Of a stretch of 64,000 nt of DNA, positions 15,084 through 21,930 are shown in pieces; positions within the stretch are counted from its first letter, which is position 1, and every line of letters starts with the position of its first letter. Position numbers and translations under genes: made by a program. Location of the stretch: NCBI GenBank assembly GCA_044221335.1, contig JBGAPI010000008.1, positions 54,679 to 118,678 on the forward strand, written 5' to 3'. Source of the DNA: JBGAPI01 sp044221335. Lineage in GTDB: Bacteria; Pseudomonadota; Gammaproteobacteria; Xanthomonadales; Ahniellaceae. The notes beneath the pieces were generated by a model. That model saw nothing but the letters and a program-made list of their open reading frames with translations. It did no database searches and had not been told where the DNA came from.

Positions 15084-16079
15084 ATGAGCTTGAACATGGA
15101 CCTCGAGCAGGCGTTGGCGGACATCGGAGCGGCGCCGAACCTCGCCGCGCTCGACCAGATCCGGGTGCAGTGGCTCGGCAAGAGTGGACTCATCACCGAG
15201 CAGCTGAAGGGACTCGGCAAGCTCGCCCCGGAGGAGCGCAAGCTCGCCGGCGAGCAGATCAACGGCCGCAAGAACGCGCTGAACGACGCGATCACGACGC
15301 GCAAGCACGCGCTGGAGGAGGCGGCGTTCGAGGAGCGGCTCGCCACCGAGCGGGTCGACGTGACCATGCCCGGTCGCGGCGTCGATCTCGGCACCCTGCA
15401 TCCGGTCAGCCAGACGCTGGCGCGGATCACCCGCATCTTCGGCCGCCTCGGCTACGCGCTGGCGGACGGCCCGGAGATCGAGGACGACTACCACAACTTC
15501 GAGGCATTGAACTTCCCGCCGCACCATCCGGCGCGGGCGATGCACGACACCTTCTACTTTCCCGACGGCCGCCTGCTGCGTACCCACACTTCGCCGGTGC
15601 AGGTTCGCGCCATGAAGGGGCGGCAGCCGCCGATCCGGGTGATCGCGGCCGGCAAGGTCTACCGCAGCGACTCCGACCAGACCCACACCCCGATGTTCCA
15701 CCAGGTCGAGGGCCTGCTGGTCGACGAGACGTCGAGCTTCTCCGACCTCAAGGGCACTCTGTCGGAATTCGTCAACGCGTTCTTCGAGCGCGAGTTCGAG
15801 ATGCGCTTCCGGCCGAGCTACTTCCCGTTCACCGAGCCCTCGGCCGAGGTCGACATCCGCTGGGACCGCGGCGACGGCAGCGCGCCCGGCTGGCTCGAGG
15901 TGCTGGGCTGCGGCATGGTCCACCCGAACGTGCTGTCGGAATGCGGCATCGATCCGGAGCGCTACACCGGCTTCGCCTTCGGCCTCGGCGTCGAGCGCTT
16001 CGCGATGCTGCGCTATGGCGTGAACGACCTGCGGGCGTTCTTCGACAACGACCTGCGGTTCCTGCGGCAGTTCGCCTGA
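15084..16079 (+). CDS. pheS: Phenylalanyl-tRNA synthetase alpha subunit
   Basis: 331 residues from ATG 15084. The N-terminal coiled coil (to about residue 85, with VQWLGKSGLITEQLKGLGKL) binds tRNA-Phe, and the class II catalytic core carries GLGVERFAMLRYGVNDLR (motif 3) and GKVYRSDSDQTHTPMFHQVEG (motif 2). It pairs with PheT as an alpha2-beta2 enzyme. In-frame ATGs at 15048, 15072, 15084 and 15096 are all possible; 15084 or 15096 best match the family N-terminus, and 15048 lies in the hairpin. Confidence 0.95.
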   Translation: MSLNMDLEQALADIGAAPNLAALDQIRVQWLGKSGLITEQLKGLGKLAPEERKLAGEQINGRKNALNDAITTRKHALEEAAFEERLATERVDVTMPGRGVDLGTLHPVSQTLARITRIFGRLGYALADGPEIEDDYHNFEALNFPPHHPARAMHDTFYFPDGRLLRTHTSPVQVRAMKGRQPPIRVIAAGKVYRSDSDQTHTPMFHQVEGLLVDETSSFSDLKGTLSEFVNAFFEREFEMRFRPSYFPFTEPSAEVDIRWDRGDGSAPGWLEVLGCGMVHPNVLSECGIDPERYTGFAFGLGVERFAMLRYGVNDLRAFFDNDLRFLRQFA

Positions 16080-16177
16080 GGCGCCCAGGGCCCAGTGAGA
16101 GCGGGCCTTCGGCTGCATCGACCGCGTTGCCAAGGCACGCCGGTTCAATCCCAAATCATCGAATCGACTCCACCGAC

Positions 16178-18559
16178 ATGAAATTCCCCGAATCCTGGTT
16201 GCGCGAATTCGTCGATCCCGCCGCCTCGCGCGATGAACTCTGCGCTGCCTTGACGATGGCCGGCCTCGAAGTCGAGGGCGTGACGCCGATCGGCGCCGCG
16301 CTCGACGGCGTGGTCGTCGCGGAGATCGTGGAGGCCGAGAAGCATCCGAACGCCGACAAGCTGCGCGTCTGCAAGGTGTCCACCGGGCAGGGCGAGCCGG
16401 TGCAGATCGTCTGCGGCGCGCCGAACGCGCGCGCCGGCCTGAAGGCGCCGCTGGCGACCGTCGGCGCGACACTGCCGGGCGGCCTCGTGATCAAGGCCGC
16501 GAAGCTGCGCGGCGTCGAGTCCTTTGGCATGTTGTGCTCCGGCCGCGAGCTGGCGATGACGGAAGACAGCGACGGCCTGCTCGAGCTGCCGGCCGATGCG
16601 ACCGTCGGTCAGCCGGTTCGCGAGCTGCTGGCGTTGCCCGATGCGACGCTGGAGCTGAAGCTGACGCCGAACCGCCCGGACTGCCTCGGCCTGCGCGGCC
16701 TCGCCAGTGAAGTCGCGACGCTGTTCGGTGCCGAGCGCAAGTCGTCGACCGTGCCCGTCGTGCCGGCGACGATCGCGGACACCTTCCCGGTGCGGCTCGA
16801 TGCTCCGGCCGATTGTCCACGCTACTGCGGCCGGGTGATCCGCGGCGTCGATCCTAAGGCGCCGTCGCCGCTGTGGATGACCGAGCGCCTTCGTCGCTCG
16901 GGGCTGCGCAGCATCAGCGCGATCGTCGACTGCACCAACTACGTGATGCTGGAGCTCGGCCAGGCGCTGCACGCCTTCGACCTCGGCAAGCTCTCCGGGG
17001 GCATCGTCGTGCGGCGGGGCCACGCCGGTGAAAAGCTCAACCTGCTCGACGGCCGCACGGTCGAGGTCGACGGCGAGTTCGTGGTGATCGCCGATGCCAA
17101 CGGAGGCGTCGCGCTCGGTGGCGTGATGGGCGGCCTCGAAACCAAGGTCACCGACGACACCGTGGACCTGTTCATCGAGGCGGCGCACTTCACGCCAGCA
17201 TCGATCATCGGTCGCGCGCGTCGGCTGGGCATGCACACCGATGCCTCGCACCGCTTCGAGCGGGGCGTCGATCCGGAGTCGCCGCGGCTGGCGATCGAGC
17301 GCATCACCGCGCTGCTGCTCGCGCTGGTCGGCGGTCAGGCCGGTCCGCTGGTCGAGGCCTGCGAGCCGGCGCAGTTGCCGGTCCGAAAGCCCGTTCGGCT
17401 GCGCTCGGCGCGGGCCTCGCGCGTGCTCGGCATCGATCTGGCCGACGAGCGCATCGAGGAGATCCTGCGCGGCCTCGACATGCAGGTGAGCCGCATCGGC
17501 GATGCCTGGGAAGTCACGCCACCCTCGCGCCGCTTCGACGTCGAGATCGAGGAGGACCTGATCGAGGAGCTCGCGCGCATCCATGGCTACGACCGCATCC
17601 CGGTGGCGCCGCCGCGCGGTCAGCTGCGCGCGATCAGCGACACCGAGTCGGCGGTCGACGCCGAGCGGATCCGCGCGACCCTGGCGGGTCGCGGCTATGC
17701 GGAGGCGATCAACTTCAGCTTCGTCGGCACCGAGCTGCTGACGACCTGGAAGCTCGACCAGGACATCGTGGCGCTCGCCAACCCGCTGTCGGCGGACATC
17801 GCGGTGATGCGCACCGCACTGCTGCCGGGCCTGGTCGAGGCGGTCAAGCGCAACCAGGCGCGCCAGCAGCAGCGCGTGCGGCTGTTCGAGACCGGCAAGG
17901 TCTTCTCGGCTCGTCCGGGCTCGGCCCCGCTCGAGACGCTCCGGATCGCCGGCGTGCTCACCGGCGGCGCCGTCGCGGAACAGTGGGGCGAGCGCAGCCG
18001 TGGGCTCGACTTCTTCGACCTCAAGGGGGACGTCGAGGTCCTGCTGGGCCTGCGCGGCACGGGCGCCCGGGTCGAGTTCGCCGCCTCGAAGGCGCCGTGG
18101 CTGCATCCCGGCCGTTCGGCCGAAGTCCGCGTCGACGGGGCGGTGATCGGACAGCTCGGTGCCCTGCACCCGCGTCTCGCCGCCGCGCTCGACACTGCTT
18201 CGGACACGCTTGTTTTCGAACTCGACCTGATTCCGCTGCAGGCGCGTCAAGTCCCTAAAGCGACTGGAGTTTCCGCGTACCCGTCGGTGCGCCGGGACAT
18301 CGCGGTGGTGATTTCAAACGCAGTGTCCTACGCCGCGGTCGCGCAAGTGATCGAGGCCGCAGGCGGTGCGATTCTCCGACGAGTGGTGCTGTTCGACGAG
18401 TATCGCGGTCAAGGCTTAGCCGCCGACTCACGAAGTCTCGCTATTGGCTTGATTTTGCAAGATGATTCCCGCACCCTTACGGATGCCGAGGTGGACGCCG
18501 CGGTGAACGCCGCGCTTGCGGCCCTGAAGCTGCAGTTTGGCGCGGTGCTGAGGAGTTGA
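16178..18559 (+). CDS. pheT: Phenylalanyl-tRNA synthetase beta subunit
   Basis: 793 residues, the usual length. It begins MKFPESWLREFVDP, followed by the tRNA-binding (EMAP-like) domain with VVAEIVEAEKHPNADKL and GAPNARAG (about 45-150), the B3/B4 editing domain (about 210-385), B5 with EVTPPSRRFDVEIEEDLIEE (about 447-470), the catalytic-like core, and the C-terminal ferredoxin-fold anticodon-binding domain from about 700 (YPSVRRDIAVVI). No clear ribosome-binding site precedes the ATG. The 98-base gap after pheS holds a CAGGGCCCAG repeat fragment. The stop is one base before ihfA. Confidence 0.97.
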   Translation: MKFPESWLREFVDPAASRDELCAALTMAGLEVEGVTPIGAALDGVVVAEIVEAEKHPNADKLRVCKVSTGQGEPVQIVCGAPNARAGLKAPLATVGATLPGGLVIKAAKLRGVESFGMLCSGRELAMTEDSDGLLELPADATVGQPVRELLALPDATLELKLTPNRPDCLGLRGLASEVATLFGAERKSSTVPVVPATIADTFPVRLDAPADCPRYCGRVIRGVDPKAPSPLWMTERLRRSGLRSISAIVDCTNYVMLELGQALHAFDLGKLSGGIVVRRGHAGEKLNLLDGRTVEVDGEFVVIADANGGVALGGVMGGLETKVTDDTVDLFIEAAHFTPASIIGRARRLGMHTDASHRFERGVDPESPRLAIERITALLLALVGGQAGPLVEACEPAQLPVRKPVRLRSARASRVLGIDLADERIEEILRGLDMQVSRIGDAWEVTPPSRRFDVEIEEDLIEELARIHGYDRIPVAPPRGQLRAISDTESAVDAERIRATLAGRGYAEAINFSFVGTELLTTWKLDQDIVALANPLSADIAVMRTALLPGLVEAVKRNQARQQQRVRLFETGKVFSARPGSAPLETLRIAGVLTGGAVAEQWGERSRGLDFFDLKGDVEVLLGLRGTGARVEFAASKAPWLHPGRSAEVRVDGAVIGQLGALHPRLAAALDTASDTLVFELDLIPLQARQVPKATGVSAYPSVRRDIAVVISNAVSYAAVAQVIEAAGGAILRRVVLFDEYRGQGLAADSRSLAIGLILQDDSRTLTDAEVDAAVNAALAALKLQFGAVLRS

Positions 18560-18560
18560 T

Positions 18561-18860
18561 ATGGCGTTGACCAAGGCCGAGATGGCGGATCGCCTGTTCG
18601 AGCATGTCGGCTTGAACAAGCGCGAAGCCAAGGAGTTCGTCGACGCTTTCTTCGAAGTGGTCCGTGAGGCGTTGGAACGGGGAGAGCAGGTCAAGCTGTC
18701 GGGCTTCGGCAACTTCGACCTGCGCAAGAAGAATCAACGTCCGGGGCGCAACCCGAAGACCGGCAAGGAGATTCCGATCTCCGCGCGGCGCGTGGTGACG
18801 TTCCGGCCGGGCCAGAAGTTGAAGGCGCGCGTCGAAAGCTTCAGCGGCTCAGCCGCATAG
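18561..18860 (+). CDS. ihfA: Integration host factor alpha subunit
   Basis: 99 residues. MALTKAEMADRLFEHVGLNKREAKEFVDAFF and the beta-arm sequence GFGNFDLRKKNQRPGRNPKTG with the intercalating proline are diagnostic of IHF-alpha, which with IHF-beta bends DNA by about 160 degrees. The gene starts one base after the pheT stop, so it is co-expressed with the synthetase. The TAG stop (18858-18860) is also the first three bases of a 37-bp hairpin repeat array. Confidence 0.97.
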   Translation: MALTKAEMADRLFEHVGLNKREAKEFVDAFFEVVREALERGEQVKLSGFGNFDLRKKNQRPGRNPKTGKEIPISARRVVTFRPGQKLKARVESFSGSAA

Positions 18861-18990
18861 GGTGCGTCTCGGACGCACCGGCTCGGATAAGGGGTCGGGT
18901 GCGTCTCGGACGCACCGGCTTGGATAAAGGGTAGGGTGCGTCTCGGACGCACCGGCTTGGATAAAGGGTAGGGTGCGTCTCGGACGCACC
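18858..18990. repeat. Four tandem 37-bp hairpin repeats (type C)
   Basis: Copies begin at 18858, 18895, 18932 and 18969 with exact 37-bp spacing. Each holds the perfect stem GGTGCGTC-TCG-GACGCACC; the linkers (GGCTTGGATAAAGGG) are nearly identical in copies 2 and 3, and the last copy ends after its hairpin. The array begins at the ihfA stop codon and may serve as transcription terminator or mRNA 3' stabiliser. Confidence 0.9.
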
Positions 18991-19038
18991 AGCGAAACGG
19001 AAGTCGGCAGGTAGCGGGTTTCAGGGGGATGGAGGCCT

Positions 19039-19395
19039 ATGCTCGACCAGGGTGGCAATCAGGAACTGCCGCAGATCCCGGCCAAGCGCTATTTCACCAT
19101 CGGTGAAGTCAGCGACCTGTGCCAGGTGAAGCCGCACGTACTGCGCTACTGGGAGCAGGAATTCCCGAATCTGAAGCCGGTCAAGCGGCGCGGCAACCGG
19201 CGCTACTACCAGCGGCACGATGTGCTGATGATCCGGCAGATCCGCAGTCTCCTCTACGACCAGGGCTTCACCATCGGTGGCGCCCGTCAGCGGCTGGAAG
19301 GCGAGCAGGGACGGATGGAGGCGAGCATCACCGGTCAGGTGGTGCGACAGGTTCGCCTCGAACTGGAAGAAGTCCTCCAGATCCTTCGCCGCTGA
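19039..19395 (+). CDS. MerR family transcriptional regulator
   Basis: 118 residues. A winged-helix MerR head is seen in YFTIGEVSDLCQVKPHVLRYWEQEFPNLKP and GNRRYYQRHDVLMIRQIRSLLYDQGFTI, followed by a coiled-coil helix to the C-terminus. No effector-binding domain or metal-binding cysteines follow, so it is the short form regularly found after ihfA in gammaproteobacteria. GGAGG precedes the ATG at a short distance. Target genes are unknown. Confidence 0.92.
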   Translation: MLDQGGNQELPQIPAKRYFTIGEVSDLCQVKPHVLRYWEQEFPNLKPVKRRGNRRYYQRHDVLMIRQIRSLLYDQGFTIGGARQRLEGEQGRMEASITGQVVRQVRLELEEVLQILRR

Positions 19396-19481
19396 GACGC
19401 TTTTCCGGTTACACTGTTCAGCTCTTCAGCCACGCGACAGCGTGGCAATGGGTCGAAACCTGCGGTTTCGACCCCGCCTGT

Positions 19482-19558
19482 CGGGGCGTAGCGCAGCCTG
19501 GTAGCGCACCACAATGGGGTTGTGGGGGTCGTGAGTTCGAATCTCACCGTCCCGACCA
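19482..19558 (+). tRNA. tRNA-Pro (GGG anticodon)
   Basis: All arms fold: acceptor CGGGGCG/CGTCCCG, D stem GCGC, anticodon stem CCACA/TGTGG with loop ATGGGGT giving anticodon GGG, five-base variable loop, T arm GTGAG-TTCGAAT-CTCAC, and an encoded CCA end (19556-19558). It follows ihfA-merR as in other Xanthomonadales and lies next to the lipid synthase region. Confidence 0.97.
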
Positions 19559-19564
19559 ATATCG

Positions 19565-19649
19565 CAGGGCGGGCATCGCCCGCCATCGCGCCACGCTCGA
19601 AACGTGGCGGACGTTGAATGCACGGCGTCGGCGGGCAGCGCCCGGGCTA
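19565..19649. repeat. Inverted pair of type-B repeats
   Basis: CAGGGCGGGCATCGCCCGCC (19565) and GGCGGGCAGCGCCCGGGCTA (ending 19649) are opposed copies. The right copy, read on the minus strand, begins with the TAG stop of the TetR gene. Confidence 0.65.
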
Positions 19650-20252
19650 TGCGCGCCGCAGGAACCCGCGCTCCAGGCCATCGATCGCTTCCAGACCCAG
19701 CTTCGCGAGGTCGGGCTTGCCGTCGCGGTCGAACCAGTAGCGCATCGTGGCCCGAATCACGCCGATGGTCGCCCCGGCCATGACACGCGCCCGGACCTCC
19801 GCGCCTTGCTCCGCGGCCAGCTGGCGCAGCAGGGCGTTCGTCAGCGCCTGTTCCCAGTCCCGGTCGATCTCGTGTTCGCGTGCCGCCAGGTTCGGTACCG
19901 CGTCGATCAGCCGCTGCTGCTGGATCAGCTGCACGCGCTTGGCCGAGTACTCGCGGGCGAAGGTCATCGCGATGCGACGGAGGCCATCGAACGGATTGCC
20001 GTCCGCGAAACTGGCGTCGAGCAGCTCGAGGAAACGCTGCAGGCGATCGTCGCGGTGCGGGAAGGCGAGCGCTTCCTTGCTGTCGAAATAGCGGAAGAAG
20101 GTTCGGCGACTCACGCCGGCGTCGGCACAGATGTCTTCGATGGTGCTGCGCTCGAAGCCATGACGGTGGAAGCGACGCTGCGCTGCTGCGATCAGCGCGC
20201 GGCGGGTTGCAAGCTTTTTCTTCGTGCGGACCGGGGCCGGTGACTCTTCCAT
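19647..20252 (-). CDS. TetR family regulator of the adjacent lipid synthase genes (predicted)
   Basis: 201 residues from ATG 20252. The N-terminal helix-turn-helix is clear: TRRALIAAAQRRFHRHGFERSTIEDICADAGVSRRTFFRYFDSKEAL (about 17-63), with the usual TetR recognition helix. The ligand domain is less conserved. The gene is divergent from pfaD with only 43 bases between start codons, so it very probably controls the synthase, possibly with an acyl-CoA or fatty acid as ligand (inference). A longer open frame upstream overlaps pfaD and is rejected. Confidence 0.9.
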   Translation of the reverse strand: MEESPAPVRTKKKLATRRALIAAAQRRFHRHGFERSTIEDICADAGVSRRTFFRYFDSKEALAFPHRDDRLQRFLELLDASFADGNPFDGLRRIAMTFAREYSAKRVQLIQQQRLIDAVPNLAAREHEIDRDWEQALTNALLRQLAAEQGAEVRARVMAGATIGVIRATMRYWFDRDGKPDLAKLGLEAIDGLERGFLRRA

Positions 20253-20282
20253 GCCAGCGAGGTTGTAAGATTCGCGGTCCAC

Positions 20283-20307
20283 AAAATGCCACCGAGTGCC
20301 AGTTTTG
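20283..20307. promoter_or_regulatory. Candidate TetR operator over the pfaD start
   Basis: CAAAA (20283-20286 region) and TTTTG (ending near 20307) flank a direct TGCCA-CCGAG-TGCCA repeat, giving a 25-bp imperfect dyad covering the GTG start of pfaD in the short divergent gap. It is the only obvious symmetric site there; binding is untested. Confidence 0.35.
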
Positions 20308-21930
20308 GCCAGTCCCTCTCCCTTGACGGCACCGGAGTCGATCCGACCGTATTGGCGCGCCGGTCCGAGCGCCGCCGCCTTCGATCCCGCCGGCATCGCC
20401 GCGGCCTGCGCGGAGCCCCGTCGCCCCGTGCATGTCCTGCGCGACCCCGGCGATTCCCGACATGGCGTCGGTCTCGACGGTGGACTTGGCCGTGGCGGCA
20501 CCTACGAGGTGCTCGGCGTCCTCCCGCCGCTGTACCCGGAATGGCTCGGCAACCGCGGCTTCGCGGAGCGGCATGGCACCCGCTATCCCTACGTCGCCGG
20601 CGCCATGGCCAACGGCATCGCCAGCGCGGAGCTGGTCGTCGCGATGGCGAAGCATGGCTGCCTCGGATTCTTCGGCGCCGCGGGGCTGTCGCCCGGCCGC
20701 ATCGAGGCGGCGGTCGACGCGCTGTCGCGCGAGCTCGACCCGCAGCGGCTGCCCTGGGGGGCCAACCTGATCCACAGCCCGAACGAAGCCTCGCTGGAGG
20801 AGGCGGTCGCCGACCTGTTCCTCCGTCGCGGGGTGCGCTGCGTGGAGGCATCGGCCTACCTCGCGCTGACGCCGGCGATCGTCCGCTACGCCGCGACCGG
20901 CCTCGAACGTGGGCCCGATGGCCGGATCCGCCGGCGCAACCGGGTGATCGCGAAGATCTCGCGCGAGGAAGTCGCGCGGCAGTTCCTCGCGCCGATGCCA
21001 CTGGCGATGCTCGACGCGCTGGTCGCTCGTGGCGCGCTCTCCCGCGCCGAAGCCGACCTCGCGGCAACGCTTCCGATTGCCGAAGACCTCACCTGCGAAG
21101 CCGATTCCGGCGGCCACACGGACAATCGTCCGCTGACGGCGCTGCTGCCGTCGATCCAGCGCCTGCGCGACGACCTTGTCCAGGCCCACGGCTACCGTCA
21201 GGCGATCCGCATCGGTGCCGCCGGCGGCCTCGGCACGCCGGGCGCGCTGGCCGCCGCCTTCGCGCTGGGCGCCGACTTCGTGCAGACCGGCTCGGTCAAC
21301 CAGTCCTGCGTCGAGAGCGGCCTGCACGCCGACGCCCGCGCGATGCTGGCGAAGGCGGCGATGACCGACGTCATCATGGCGCCGGCGGCCGACATGTTCG
21401 AGATGGGCGTCGAAGTGCAGGTGCTGTCGCGCGGGTCGCTGTTCGCGATCCGGGCGCGCAAGCTCTACGAGGCGTACCGGTCCCACCGGTCGCTCGAGGA
21501 GATTCCTGCCGCCGAGCGGACCCGGATCGAGAAGGACATCCTGCGCCAGGACTTCGACGCCGCCTGGGCGTCGACCCGGGCGTTCTGGGCCGGGCGCGAT
21601 CCGGCCCAGGTCGAACGCGCGGAGCGTGACCCGAAGCACCGGATGGCGCTGGTGTTCCGCTCCTATCTCGGCCTGTCCAGCCGCTGGGCGATCGACGGCG
21701 TCGCCGACCGGGCGGTCGATTTCCAGGTCTGGTGCGGCCCGGCGATGGGCGCGTTCAACACCTGGGTCCGCGGCAGCTTCCTCGAGGCGCCGGAGCGCCG
21801 CACGGCGGGCCAGGTCGCGCTGAACCTGCTGGAAGGCGCCACCGCGATCACTCGTGCGCAGCAACTGCGCAGCTACGGCGTGCCGGTGCCGGCCGCCGCT
21901 TTCGATTTCCGACCGAGGTTGCTGTCATGA
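20296..21930 (+). CDS. pfaD: PfaD-type trans-acting enoyl reductase of PUFA/lipid synthase
   Basis: 544 residues from a GTG start, the only start possible after an in-frame stop at 20266. It is an FMN-dependent TIM-barrel of the nitropropane dioxygenase/FabK type and matches PfaD along its length: YPYVAGAMANGIASAELVVAM, CLGFFGAAGLSPGRIE, GVRCVEASAYLALTP, GEADSGGHTDNRPLTALLPS, MAPAADMFEMGVEVQVLSRGS and FRSYLGLSSRWAIDG. In PUFA synthases PfaD reduces the enoyl intermediates in trans. The stop overlaps the pfaA start by ATGA, so the two are translationally coupled. The reductase being first matches myxobacterial clusters; marine clusters have it last. Confidence 0.95.
   Translation: MPVLASPSPLTAPESIRPYWRAGPSAAAFDPAGIAAACAEPRRPVHVLRDPGDSRHGVGLDGGLGRGGTYEVLGVLPPLYPEWLGNRGFAERHGTRYPYVAGAMANGIASAELVVAMAKHGCLGFFGAAGLSPGRIEAAVDALSRELDPQRLPWGANLIHSPNEASLEEAVADLFLRRGVRCVEASAYLALTPAIVRYAATGLERGPDGRIRRRNRVIAKISREEVARQFLAPMPLAMLDALVARGALSRAEADLAATLPIAEDLTCEADSGGHTDNRPLTALLPSIQRLRDDLVQAHGYRQAIRIGAAGGLGTPGALAAAFALGADFVQTGSVNQSCVESGLHADARAMLAKAAMTDVIMAPAADMFEMGVEVQVLSRGSLFAIRARKLYEAYRSHRSLEEIPAAERTRIEKDILRQDFDAAWASTRAFWAGRDPAQVERAERDPKHRMALVFRSYLGLSSRWAIDGVADRAVDFQVWCGPAMGAFNTWVRGSFLEAPERRTAGQVALNLLEGATAITRAQQLRSYGVPVPAAAFDFRPRLLS

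Noticed and set aside
15035..16177. Upstream extension of the pheT frame through pheS
   Set aside because: Out-of-frame reading of pheS; the PheT family N-terminus MKFPESWLREF starts at 16178.
18858..18990. Small CRISPR array
   Set aside because: Units are tandem and linkers are nearly identical, so there are no unique spacers; no cas genes.
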